From the NCBI GenBank assembly GCA_026874595.1, contig CM049315.1, forward strand, positions 74,228,401 to 74,292,400: a stretch of DNA of 64,000 bases, read 5' to 3'. Below the pieces are notes generated by a model. That model did no database searches and had not been told where the DNA came from. It saw nothing but the letters and a program-made list of their open reading frames with translations. The DNA comes from Sipunculus nudus. Its lineage: Eukaryota > Annelida > Sipuncula > Golfingiida > Sipunculidae. This document shows positions 12,186 to 22,842 of this stretch, piece after piece. Within the stretch, counting starts at the first letter, position 1. Each line of letters begins with the position of its first letter. The position numbers and the translations under genes are program-made.

Positions 12186-13594
12186 ACTGACTTTCTTGTC
12201 AACAATGTAAGGACCAAAATACCTAGCTTGCAGAGGTCTGCCAGGAATGGGAAGTAAGGCAAGGACCTTTTCACCAGGCTCAAACGTTCTACTTACAGTG
12301 TGCTTATCATACTTTGTTTTAATTTTACTTTATGCAGATTTTAGATTGGACTTTGCAATCTCACAAGCAGTGTGTAGTTTAGTACGAAAATCTGAGACAT
12401 TCTGCAGTAAACTAAGAGAATCAGGATTTTCACACGAGTTTTTCTTTAAGCAGTTTCAATGGAAGTTCCGTTCGAAAATTAGTTCAGAGGGACAGAAACC
12501 CAAGGACTCTTGAAAGATTCTCTGACAGCAAACAGCAATAGGTGGATTCCTTCATCCCAGTCTTTCTGTGTTTCATAGCAATAGGTCCTGACCATGTTTT
12601 TTAATGTCTGATGAAAACGCTCGAGGGCGCCCTGACTTTCAGGATGGTATGGCTAAGAGCTGTACTATTTGATACCTGGCTCAAGCATAACTTGTTGGAA
12701 TAAGCCAGACATAAAATTAGACCCTTGGTCAGACTGGAAGGATTCTGTCAATCCAAAAGTTGTAAAAAACTTGGTCAGAGCTTTGACAACAGTTTTGGCA
12801 TTAATTTTGCGCAATGGTATTGCCTCAGGGAAACTGGTAGATGTGCACATAATTGTCAGCAAGTATTCATGCCCAGATTTTGTTTTGGGCAGTGGTCCAA
12901 CACAATCAACAATAATCCTACTGAATGGTTCCTCGAAAGCAGGAAAAGGCCTAAGTGGGGCCTTAGGAGAATTCTGATTGGGCTTGCCTACCATCTGGCA
13001 TGTATGGCATGATTTACAATATTGTACTACATCCTTCCTGGGGTTAGGCCAATAGAAGTGTGTACTAACTTTCTGATAAGTTTTATTTATACCTAAATGG
13101 CCAGACAAAGGAGCCTCATGTGCCACCCTTAGAACTTCATTGCCAAAGCTTTTGGGCATTACCATTTGATGTTTGATGGCCCATTCATCATCAGCGCATA
13201 TATCAGATTGTCGCCATTTACACATAAGCACACCACTTTTAACATAGAAACAAACTGGATTCTGTGACAGCTTATCTTTAGAAAATGCCCTGGGAAACAA
13301 ACATGAAATATCAGGGTCCTTATGCTGTTCCGCGATAAGTTCTGACCATGAGAATGCTGCATCCTGTACGGGCGAGTCATTAGACGAGTCACTAGTGACT
13401 CCCAGTGTGTTATTATCTGGACCATTATCCTCATGTGTTTTTTTCTTGGCCATAGATCTAATTACAGCACATGAAGAATACAAACCAGGAATTTCCTGAC
13501 TTTCAGGATCAGTGTCCTGATCAAGTGACGGCTTTTCTGTCACTTTTGGTACAGGCTGTACTTTATCACCTGCAACATCATTGCCTAGTAGCAA
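12186..13594 (-). pseudogene. retrotransposon integrase (broken)
   Basis: An HHCC zinc-binding domain is visible: histidines in AHEAPLSGHLG, then the CKSCHTC cysteines. The catalytic core has Asp in IIVDCVGPL, Asp in FQSDQGSNF and Glu at about 12620-12622. Two in-frame stops (12665-12667 and 12653-12655) fall between the second Asp and the Glu, and a frame change follows before the C-terminal module. An FGPY motif near 12215 and the HVNMLKPYY tail mark the GPY/F module typical of Ty3/gypsy and retroviral integrases. It lies upstream of reverse transcriptase. Confidence 0.88.
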
Positions 13595-13810
13595 CTAGAA
13601 TTCCCTTAAAGGGTAAAGTAGTTCTTATGCCCACAGTAATATTCCCAGAAAACAAATCTGACTTTAAATGGATACTGTGTAGCGGAACTGAAGTGTGCCT
13701 GTCTGAAAACACACCATAAACAAGTACATGTGCACCAGTAAACGACCTATTAGAAAATGGCAAAGTGTTTGCTAACATGAGAGTCTGGCCTGAACCAGTG
13801 TCCCTTAAAA
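13578..13810 (-). pseudogene. retrotransposon aspartic protease remnant
   Basis: On the - strand the sequence encodes RDTGSGQTLM, with the DTG active-site triplet at 13794-13802, as in retroviral-type aspartic proteases. The reading frame changes near 13590, where the LLGNDVAGDK linker toward integrase resumes in another frame. Confidence 0.75.
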
Positions 13811-14394
13811 TTCAAATAGGAATAGAATCTGAAAAATCACTTGAAAGTGATACAAAACCATCATGTATGAATGGCTCAAGTAACTCCATTTCAGAGTCAG
13901 GAGAGGAATCTATTACAAACCTCATCAAACAAAGAACTGTCGTTGACAGTATCAGTCATAAACTCTTTTTCAGAGTTATTTAAGGAATCTACATCCTTTT
14001 TATCATCAAACTCCTCATGGGAGTCAACAGAGGAATTTTCCTCAGCAGAAACAAACTTTTGTTGGTCATAAGAGGACCTGGCCTCATTTGAAATACTCTC
14101 GCAAGAGTGATAAAAGGACTTAGCCTTATTTAGAGAATACCTACTCGCTGGAGTCTTGAAAGGACCTAGCCTTATTTAATTTCTCGCAGGAATCAACTGA
14201 GGTTTTTACCCCGCAACCTATGGATTCTTCTTTTGATTCAGACGGCACTTGGGCCTCCGTAGCATCAAACACTTATTTGAGTTAACAAAGGAGTTGTACC
14301 CCTTATTTACATGAAAAGAGCCTGGCTCTTGTACTATGCTATGCATAGATTTTGAAACAAAACCAGAAGGTTTCCTATTTGGTCTATTCGCAAG

Positions 14395-15485
14395 TTCCCA
14401 GCAGCCAGATATTAGATGACCTTCCTTCTTGCAGTAAATACAGATTTTCTTTGAAAATGACTGGCCTTTGCTGAACTATCAGGACTACTAGTACTGGGTG
14501 ACAGCGCTTTAAACTTCTTTTGACCATACTGAGTTACATTCTTGTTTGTTAATGACTTGTTTGATTTGCTAGTAAAGGATATTTTTTGTGTTAATGAATA
14601 ATCATCAGCTAATTGAGCAGCAATGTCAAGCGTTTCAGGACTTTTTTCATCGAGTAAAGTTTTAACATCTGCGTTAATGCAGCGCTTAAATTCGTCAAGC
14701 AAAATCAACTGGCGCAAATTGTCATAATCTTTCATTAAATTTTTAGAACTACACCAGCGATCAAACAACTGCTCTTTTGTCCTAGCAAATTCGACGAAGG
14801 GCTGTTCTTTGCGCTTTTCCCAATTTCTAAATTTCTGGCGCTGAGCCTCTGGAATTAATTCATAACCTTTTAGGATTAACCGTTTTACCAGGTATTAGTC
14901 AGCAGCAGCTTCTACTGAAAGCTCTGTATAAATTTCTCAGGCCTTGCCAGTCAATACACTTTGTAACAGCATAGTCCAATTTTCCTTAGGTCATTTTAAA
15001 TTTTTAGCTACCTTCTCAAAGTGTAAGAAATATTTATCAACCTCTTTTTCTTGAAAAGGTGGGACAAGTCTCATGTGTTTAGTAACATCAAAACTGTGAG
15101 TTGGGGCAGCACTTAGACTACGTTCTACTTTCTTACTCCTGTCGTTTTAACTCAATTTCTTTTTCTTTGTCTAGTCTTTTTCTCTTTCTCCTCTCTGTTT
15201 TTCTTTTTCTATTTCTAACTGTAGCTCATGTTGCATTTCTAACTTTTTTCATTCTAATTGCATAGCAAGGCTATCATTTTTTTATGTTTCAACTTCAGTC
15301 TCTTCAATTAAACCTTTGCTAATAAGATCTTGCATGATTTTAGCAATGATATCAGGCTTTCTAAAAGCTTTTTTCACACTTAGACCTAAATGTTGTCCCA
15401 AACGCAACAACTGATCTTTTGACAACTGTTCAAGTTGATTAGGGTCGGGATCGTCAACAAATGTCACAGGTTTGAAATCTGCCAT
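14395..15485 (-). pseudogene. retrotransposon gag (broken)
   Basis: Starts at the ATG at 15485 (MADFKPVTFVDDPDPNQLEQ), followed by a small helical region. A stop comes after 67 codons. A Lys/Glu-rich coiled stretch follows (about 15140-15260), then a capsid-like helical segment (14768-14600). A CCHC zinc knuckle (C-X2-C-X4-H-X4-C, 14401-14442) lies in a different frame from the segment before it, showing a frameshift. The order N-terminal region, capsid, zinc knuckle is the normal gag layout. Confidence 0.75.
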
Positions 15486-15625
15486 GTTAAGATGTCAAAA
15501 CAATAACAAAAAACCACTGAGATAAATCCTGTAAACAATGTACTGTAAACAATATGTAATCTTGTAGACAATGTATGATAAAACGTGTCCAGGTCAAGGC
15601 CTAATAAAATTGAAAACTATTAAGC

Positions 15626-15643
15626 ATCCCGGACGAGCCCCCA
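15626..15643 (-). other. primer binding site, tRNA-Pro type
   Basis: On the - strand TGGGGGCTCGTCCGGGAT lies 6 nt inside the 5' LTR. This 18-mer is the complement of the 3' end of tRNA-Pro and equals the primer site known from murine leukaemia virus. It indicates tRNA-Pro priming. Confidence 0.85.
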
Positions 15644-15649
15644 ATTTTA

Positions 15650-16443
15650 TGTTACGGAACCAAATATAAACAGATCACGTATGCGTGATGAGCACAAATT
15701 ATGTAACGGAAATATAAAAAAAATCAGATTCTGTAACACTAGGCAGCGGAAAATGTCTAGGGGAATGAATAAAGAAGTCAATGGTTTTTTGTTAACAAAT
15801 AACTATAATTTATTCATAAAACAACCCTAACAATACAATGCACTAAATCAATACAATTATACAGTAAAACAGCGGTATAGCAACAAGTCAATACAATCAC
15901 ATAGAAATATAATGGTACAGTACCTGGATACCATCACAACGATAAGTCCTTTAAATGTAAACTCTCGGAGAATGACAGTCCAGTGGAAAGTTCTTGCAAC
16001 AACTCAGAAAGTAAACTGAAGTCCAAATGTATAAAATCCAGGAGAAAGTCTTTGAAACTCTATAATTGCCGCATTCGTCGGATTAGGTCCTAGAAACTGA
16101 CACACGCCTCTGCGTCCGCCGGAATCTTCTCTGCTCTCTGTCCTCTGCTTCTAAAAAAACAGCCCCTTTATATACCTTCACATCCAAGCCGGGAATTTTC
16201 CATTTCTCGAACAGTCTATAAGATCTTGCACAATCACAGTGAACACGCGCTTCATGAAGTCTCTAGAAAAACAGCGCCGTTTATCTCTACACACCATGGT
16301 GTACACGTGACTCATGACCAAGCCAGCAGGACAACAAGAGTTCAACCGGTACGGATTAAACATAGAATGTAACAAGCGGCCAGGCAAGAGCGCTACAACA
16401 TGAGTTACGCCCGTGCCACACAATAAAAAGAGCACCTGTAACA
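15650..16443 (-). repeat. 5' LTR of the retrotransposon
   Basis: TGTTAC...GTAACA ends, full-length match to 9411-10203. On the - strand it has a TATATAAAGG box at 16165-16174 (TACATAAAGG in the other LTR) and an AATAAA near 15808, giving a plausible promoter and polyadenylation signal in the right order. TAAT follows at 16444-16447. Confidence 0.92.
16165..16174 (-). promoter_or_regulatory. TATA box in the 5' LTR
   Basis: TATATAAAGG on the - strand, upstream of the putative LTR polyadenylation signal; intact here and mutated in the 3' LTR. Confidence 0.55.
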
Positions 16444-16447
16444 TAAT

Positions 16448-16850
16448 TCTGTCTGTTTAAATAAGTCTAGGCAACATATTTTTTATATCTAAATTGACCT
16501 GGAAAGTATACAATGTATAATCATAGGATTTCTCTAACAGCTTAAATTTACAAGACACAAAATTTTGGTTCACATTACCAAAATTGCCAAAATATTCGCT
16601 TCGAATTTTGGAAAAAAATGTTATTATTAGGCCGGAACAAGATATGCTTAACTTGCCCTTAGATTAAAATATAAACTAAATAACTTGCCCTTAGCGTCAT
16701 AAGAAGTATAAGCTTATCCCCTTTATTGAATCAATCGCCCGAGACTGGTCATTTAAAGCATTTACTGGTGCAAAGTTACTGATTTGTCCGAATGTTTGGG
16801 CTTGTCATAACGAGACAGTACTTGGCCAGTCCTGACCTTAGGCCCAGTCA
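16448..16850. other. gene-free stretch between retrotransposon and LINE
   Basis: AT-rich DNA with no supported feature, ending in a TAA microsatellite. Confidence 0.45.
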
Positions 16851-16876
16851 TAATAATAATAATAATAATAATAATA
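16851..16876. repeat. (TAA)n microsatellite at the 5' edge of the LINE
   Basis: About eight TAA units directly before the LINE-derived sequence. A second AAT tract closes the LINE at about 19653-19676. Confidence 0.85.
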
Positions 16877-16889
16877 CAATAATATCAGA

Positions 16890-19676
16890 TGTCCCTGGAT
16901 GCTCGCAGAAAATGGGAGTACTTAAAGTACAGTGTCAGAAAGTTTACTATAAATTATTCAAAGAATGAACAAAACGTTCAAAGATTATTACCAGTCACTT
17001 GAAAAAGAGGTACAACGATTAGAAAACATAATAGATAAACATCCTAATGAAGTAAACCTCGAGAATTATTAAAAATTGAAGAAAGAATTGGAAGTCTGTT
17101 ATGACAAAATTACAGAAGGCATTATAATACGATCTCGGGCTCAATTGTTTGAGCATGGTGAGCGTAATTGTAAATATTTTGTAAACCTTGAAAAAAGAAA
17201 CAAGAATAAATCATGTATTAGGAAGTTGATAGAAAACGGTAAGGAACTTACAAATCAAAAGGATATATTATTACATATTAATAAGTTCTATTCTGATAGA
17301 TTTAAAGGACATACAGGTAAAAATCAAGAGGAATGTGATGACTGGTTAAATAGCATAGACAATTTGCCAGTATTAGAGACAGATGATGCCTTACTGTGTG
17401 AAGGTATGGTGACAATGAACTCTGTATATAAAGCTTTGAAAGCTATTGGTAATAATAAGACACCTGGAAATGATGGTCTTAGTAAGGAGTTTTATTTATG
17501 TTTTACCAGTGTATTAGGTAAAGAATTGACAACTTGTCTGAATGAATGTTTTAATGTTGGAGAGTTAACAACAAGTCAAAAACAAAATGTAATTACTCTG
17601 ATAGAAAAACCAGAGAAGGATGTCAGACACAGTCATGGCGTCCTATAAGTCTAATAAATGTGGACACTAAGGTGTTGAGTAAGATATAAGTGGCTCGTTT
17701 GAGTAAAGTTATAGACAAATTGATTCACGTAGATCAAAATGCTTTTGTTCCTGGGAGATATATTGGAAACTCAGTTCGCCTAATTTCTGATATGATTGAA
17801 TATTGTAATATTGAAAACAAGTTTGGAATATTATTCTGTACAGATTTTGCAGCAGCATTTGATTCTGTTGATCACATTTTTGTAATTTCTGTATTGAAAC
17901 GTTTTGGATTTAGATCTATGTTTATAAACTAAATTAATTTGATACACACAGGGTTACAAAGTTATGTTTTGAATAATGGATTTTCAACTAATTATTTCCC
18001 TTTATCTAGAGGAACGAAACAAGGTGACCCAATATCTCCATACCTATTTATGCTGGTCATTGAAGTATTATTGTATATGGTTAGAGCAGAGAGAAGGGTA
18101 AAAGGTTTAATGATTGGCAACAAGGAAGTTAAATTGACAGCCTTTGCTGATGATATTACATTTTTCTTGTCTGATGTGGATTCATTTAATTCACTTATAA
18201 ATATTCTGAAAACATTTGGTCAGTTCTCTACATTGCATGTTAATTATGATAAATCGGAAGCTGCTTGGCTTGGTGCATGGAAAAGGAAGAATGAAAAGCC
18301 AATGAATTGCAAATGGGTCAATCTTACTGTTACAGCCATGAAAATACTTGGAATATGGTATACATACAATAACGATTTAAATAAAAAAAAAACTTAATTT
18401 TCATTCAGTGGAAGAAAAATTGAAGATGGTGCTCAATATCAGGTCTAGCAGGAATCTTACAATATTTGGTCGCAATGAAATATGTAGAACTTTGGCTTTG
18501 CCAAAAAAATTTTATGTGTGTAACATGTTCATTCCACCTGCAGGATTTATTGAAAAAGTTAAAATGCATTTGAAGCCATTTTTGTGGAAAGGCAAGAGAC
18601 CAAAGATTAAATATGATACTCTCATTGGACCTTATGATATGGGAGGAATAAAATTTCCTGCAGTGCATACAAAGTTGAAAACACAGAGTATTATGTGGAT
18701 TAGACGATTAATAGATCGAAAAGATATGCCATGGAAATATGTTTCACAACATTATTTATTATTATTTTTAGAGGCACTTGCTAAATAACCTCTAATTTTG
18801 ATGTGACAAGAGTACCCAGAAAGCTACCAGTGTTTTATAAAAACTGTTTAAAAGAGTGGTCACATTTTGTTAAAAGAAATCGAATATCGGTAGAAGAAGT
18901 TAGAATGCAACCACTATAAAATAACTTTTATTTAAAGGTCAAAATACATCTTTTTTTCTACAGATATTTTGACAACTTGGGTATATTTTTTAAATGATAC
19001 TGGTAAAGTCTACACATTGCATGAGAGATTAAAACTAGATACCCGGAATTATCAAGTAATACATATCTGTCGTGGAGGTCTATGATAAGTGCAATACCAA
19101 AAGAGTGGATTAGTTTGTGTAAGTCAACACCCAGCGAAAAAACAAAAGAAAAAGAAAGTAGGGAGGACAGATTGGTCACTTTGGCAGGAATAAAGGGATT
19201 ATCAGATATTACATCTAACTGGGTATATAATGTTTTGATCAGTCAGAGAACCACCACGCCAACTAATCTGGTTAATTGGTTGGATATTACAGGATTACAT
19301 AGTTATGAAGATTTTAAACAGTTTTATTATACAGTACATAAAGTTTCTCTGGATATGTATAGCAGAGAGTTTCAGTTAGATTAATTTTCTTTGTTTTATC
19401 GACCTGTATTTAAAAGAACAATGTAGAAAAAAATTAGAAATACTGATGTTTATGAATAGGTAAAAAACATTGTTCAAATATAATGTAAGCACTGTTTATA
19501 CTGATGCCTTGTGTTGTCTAATGAATGCAAATTGTTGAATGTACTGTCACATCGTCACTTTGTCTGTCATTGTTATGTAATGTTAACGTGTCTATCATGT
19601 GTGATATTTGTTTGTATATATATGTTAGAAATGTCAATAAAAATTTTTTTTTAATAATAATAATAATAATAATATT
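16890..19676 (+). mobile_element. decayed L1/Tx1-like non-LTR retrotransposon (LINE)
   Basis: Conserved pieces lie in order but in shifting frames with stops. A pre-RT region includes RSRAQLFEHGERNCKYFVN (about 17130). Then come NNKTPGNDGLSKEFY (about 17450), motif A DFAAAFDSVDH (about 17845), motif B GTKQGDPISPYLF (about 18013) and motif C FADDITFF (about 18145). A C-terminal region runs to about 19384. Stops fall near 17646, 17686, 17930 and 18395, and there are several frame changes. No endonuclease domain is seen at the 5' end, so the copy is 5'-truncated. It ends in an (AAT)n tail. The pre-RT signature suggests the L1/Tx1 branch. Confidence 0.88.
17076..18397 (+). pseudogene. LINE reverse transcriptase (fragmented)
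   Basis: Three consecutive open pieces, 17076-17648, 17690-17932 and 17939-18397, together carry the reverse transcriptase motifs of the element. They are separated by in-frame stops or small shifts, so no functional enzyme is made. Similarity continues at 18408-18788 and 19082-19384 in the domain downstream of reverse transcriptase. Confidence 0.88.
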
Positions 19677-20606
19677 TATTCAACTCAAAGACCCCTTTCG
19701 AGGTATACAGAGTCCTGCAGTACATCTGTAGTATAACGGCATGATACATTATCCCAGTGGTGGACTTACTCTCTACTTTAAGCCCGGAAGGGGCTCTAAT
19801 ATATTATATATACTGACTGTTGGGCAGTCTGTTTTATCATAGGGTTATGATGGACAAGTCAAGTTATAATGACAGGGATGTCTTACGCAGAAACAGTGAC
19901 GCTGTCGATCAGTACTAGTATATTAAATGTTTTGAATCGGCTTACCATAATATTATCTTACTTGACTATTGGGCCTTTAACGAGTGATATTGATGATATT
20001 AACGTCTTACATCTTTTATCAGCCTAATCTAGCTTTGTATAGGCGGTACAGATTGTTAAACTCTGTTTCCAAATGCGCGTATAATATAATTAGGCCTATA
20101 TTAATCAGGTTAGGGACATTATGCGCCCCCCCCCCCCCCCCCCCAGCCCCTCCCCCAACTTTCAAAATCGCTCCAAACCTATGTTTATTCAGGGTAACAT
20201 GTCAAGACACGAGCTTACAGAAGGCTCTGGTTAAAATGACACCAGCAATTTATAAAGCAATTATAAATATATAAGATGAAGTGAAAGTGAGTACATGCAT
20301 GCAATAATGTAATACAACATACGTACAATATCAGATAATAACCCTGAATAAAACTCAAATTATCACATGTCCACAAGTGCCTCAGACATTTCTTACATGA
20401 ATACAATGAGGGGAATTATTCGAGTTCAGTACTTTAAATTTCCAAACAAATGCTGGACATTGAACATATTTCCTTTTAGGCCGACTTATTACAATTAAAC
20501 TACCAGAAGATCTCTCTAACTCGCAAAACAACCATGCATGATTAAACATTGAATCAGTTTTTAAAGTTGCGAGTGCGAGTTAAAACCGTCACTTGAAAGA
20601 AGATTG

Positions 20607-20610
<4 letters not shown>
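19677..20610. other. gene-free stretch
   Basis: No supported gene. A poly-C tract lies at about 20126-20144. Confidence 0.45.

Positions 20611-20663
<53 letters not shown>
20611..20663. repeat. (TA)n microsatellite
   Basis: Alternating TA with one TTT interruption near the right end. Confidence 0.95.
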
Positions 20664-20834
<171 letters not shown>

Positions 20835-21618
20835 ACCCCCATATTTTCCAACCAAAACTAACCCTCAACCCGGAAAATGTATTTCGCCTGCAACCTCCTC
20901 CTCCCCTCCCCCCCCCCCCCCCCAAAAAAAAAATGATGTTCATCCGCCTCTGATCTCCCTGGAGATTGTTGTCGCTAAATAGACTGAAAAGGGCCACTCT
21001 GGGAGCTTGGTATAGGCCTAACCCAAACCCTTATTGCTATTCTATGATCTACTGGTTTCACCCAATTTTGACGTGGTCCGCTGGTTCCTGTAGCCTCTCC
21101 CGCCGTGTCCGTGAATAAACATTATACATATACACACCAAGCCCACTCAGACACTGAATTCTTGTGGGTCCAGGCAGAGGCCGCAAAAGAAGTATACAAT
21201 CTCAATAACAGAGGCGCCTGCATACTTCCCGTGAACTCTGCGTGCTAGCTGTGGTCCAGATCGTTTCATTAAGAATAGCAGCTGGCAGAAATAGCCAGGC
21301 AGCCCAGCCGACTCGCAGCATTGGAAAAGCAGGCCAGTTTCTGTGTGTAATATATAGCGCCTGGCACCCGCCCAACGTGAAGCGAGAACACGTACGCTAT
21401 GGAAAGTGTACTAGCACAAACGTAACTGACTTTCCAAAAGACTTTGACCTGTTATGAAGAAAACAGGACGCGTTTAATCCGTGAGTATACAGAGCACACA
21501 AATCTTGCCGTTCCTTAAACACGGAATGAATGGACACAATAATATTATCCATAAACATGGCGCAGAAGTGGTCATGATAAGCAAAAAAAAATAAGACGCA
21601 GGATTTGAATTGCGTGCG
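20835..21618. other. region upstream of the TECR-like gene
   Basis: Poly-C and poly-A tracts at about 20906-20932, then higher-complexity DNA leading to the gene. No separate gene is supported. Confidence 0.45.
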
Positions 21619-21626
21619 TGACGTCA
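21619..21626 (+). promoter_or_regulatory. cAMP response element, TGACGTCA
   Basis: A perfect palindromic CRE ends 22 bp before the ATG of the TECR-like gene. CREB/ATF factors bind this site in animals. The position implies either a very short 5' untranslated region or a site at the transcription start. No TATA box is obvious. Confidence 0.5.
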
Positions 21627-21648
21627 TAAAGGTGTTCGGTTTTTCAAC

Positions 21649-22449
21649 ATGGCACAGCAGGAAAGTCTGATATTACGACTGCCGCAGCCAGATGTCGCCA
21701 GTTGTAGAGAAGATGAGGAACCCCAAGAGAGGTCAGGTGACCGAGGTGGATTCAGCCCGCTTCTGATATTCAGTGGTACATACATATGCGCGTTTGCTAC
21801 GTTTATGGCTGCTATGAACATAAAGAACCTTCCGCGGCAACCGTTCGATTATGGAAATTTATTGCCGATATACATGCCCGCAGACTGGAGGGACGGTCTT
21901 ATCATGTTGATGGTCATGTGGAATGCGCATCACTTGCGCCGCCTAGCGGAGGTTTTACTGGTACACTTCTACACTCGGAGGCTCTCGTGTCTGGAGGCGA
22001 TCGGGTTTCCTCTTTATCATTGTTTCTTTGGTTTGTGGATTGGATGGTCCATGAATTATCACCTTGGATATGAATCTACTCCAACATATTTGCTCATTAC
22101 GGGCGGTGTTATATTTTGTATTGGAGAAATTGGGAATTGCGCATGTCACGTGATGCTTCGGCGCCTGCGCACACGTTCTCCAAAGAGGAAACACAAGTAC
22201 GAAATACCTCGTGGATGTTTGTTTCAGTGTGTTACCTGTCCGCATTACTTATTTGAGATAGTGACATGGCTCGGGTTTTCACTGGCTGCTTTTACGTTTC
22301 CATGCGTGTTATTTACCATAGCAACATTGGTTATATTGACATTTTACGCCAGGAAGAAACATTTGTTGCTCAAAGCAGCATTTAATGGTGATCACGGAGA
22401 GGAAGTGTATCCCGCAAGAAGAAAGGCAATTTTTCCTTTTATATTTTGA
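21649..22449 (+). CDS. TECR-family enoyl-CoA reductase-like membrane protein, single exon
   Basis: The 266-residue protein starts at an ATG with strong Kozak context (A at -3, G at +4). It matches the membrane reductase part of very-long-chain enoyl-CoA reductases (TECR/Tsc13), which perform the last reduction of fatty-acid elongation in the ER. Shared landmarks are NAHHLRRLAEVLLVH (92-106), STPTY near 143-147, the CPHYLFEIVTWLGF block (197-210) with the conserved Tyr200, KKH at 236-238, and the YPARRKAIFPFIF end. Hydrophobic segments lie at about 36-56, 84-92, 120-140, 147-167 and 203-232. Known TECR proteins are about 308 aa with an N-terminal ubiquitin-like domain; here it is replaced by about 30 acidic residues. 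The intronless form suggests a retrocopy-derived paralogue (inference). TECRL or a 5-alpha-reductase relative is less likely. Confidence 0.88.
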   Translation: MAQQESLILRLPQPDVASCREDEEPQERSGDRGGFSPLLIFSGTYICAFATFMAAMNIKNLPRQPFDYGNLLPIYMPADWRDGLIMLMVMWNAHHLRRLAEVLLVHFYTRRLSCLEAIGFPLYHCFFGLWIGWSMNYHLGYESTPTYLLITGGVIFCIGEIGNCACHVMLRRLRTRSPKRKHKYEIPRGCLFQCVTCPHYLFEIVTWLGFSLAAFTFPCVLFTIATLVILTFYARKKHLLLKAAFNGDHGEEVYPARRKAIFPFIF

Positions 22450-22503
22450 ATTAAAATGAACATATCTGAAGCAATGCACATACTAGAGAAAGAGAAAAAA
22501 AAT

Positions 22504-22509
22504 AATAAA
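22504..22509 (+). promoter_or_regulatory. polyadenylation signal AATAAA
   Basis: AATAAA 55 bp after the stop of the TECR-like gene, in AT-rich DNA. Confidence 0.5.
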
Positions 22510-22842
22510 ACGGATGTGTTTGAATCAATAATGAAATGAGTTGTTTATTACGGAAAAAACCTGTATACTCTCTACATATATTACTTTATACATATATACT
22601 CTATTCCTGCATGGCCTTAAACTTATCTGAATGTGATTAATATTCGGTGATTTTTTTTCCACTTGTGCTAAAACAAGCAATTGAGGACATCATGGCGTCC
22701 TCCATTTTCAAAACTTTGTCTGTGCTACATGCACGCAAGGGGAGTTCGTAAAAAAAAAAAACAAGTTAACAGCCGAATATAAAATGTGTAGAACGGGCAC
22801 AATGTGCTACACAAAATCGACTACCCGATGACGCCTTATTAA

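Larger units (their letters stand above)
9411..16443 (-). mobile_element. Ty3/gypsy LTR retrotransposon, Gmr1-like domain order
   Basis: A full-length element of about 7.0 kb reading on the - strand. Two LTRs of about 793 bp bound it, and TAAT occurs directly outside both ends (9407-9410 and 16444-16447), a 4-bp target-site duplication. Reading leftwards from 16443 the order is LTR, primer site, gag, protease, integrase, reverse transcriptase, RNase H, polypurine tract, LTR. Integrase before reverse transcriptase is the arrangement described for Gmr1-like elements; ordinary Ty3/gypsy elements have the reverse. Several stops and frameshifts interrupt gag and pol, so this copy cannot be autonomous. 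Confidence 0.9.
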
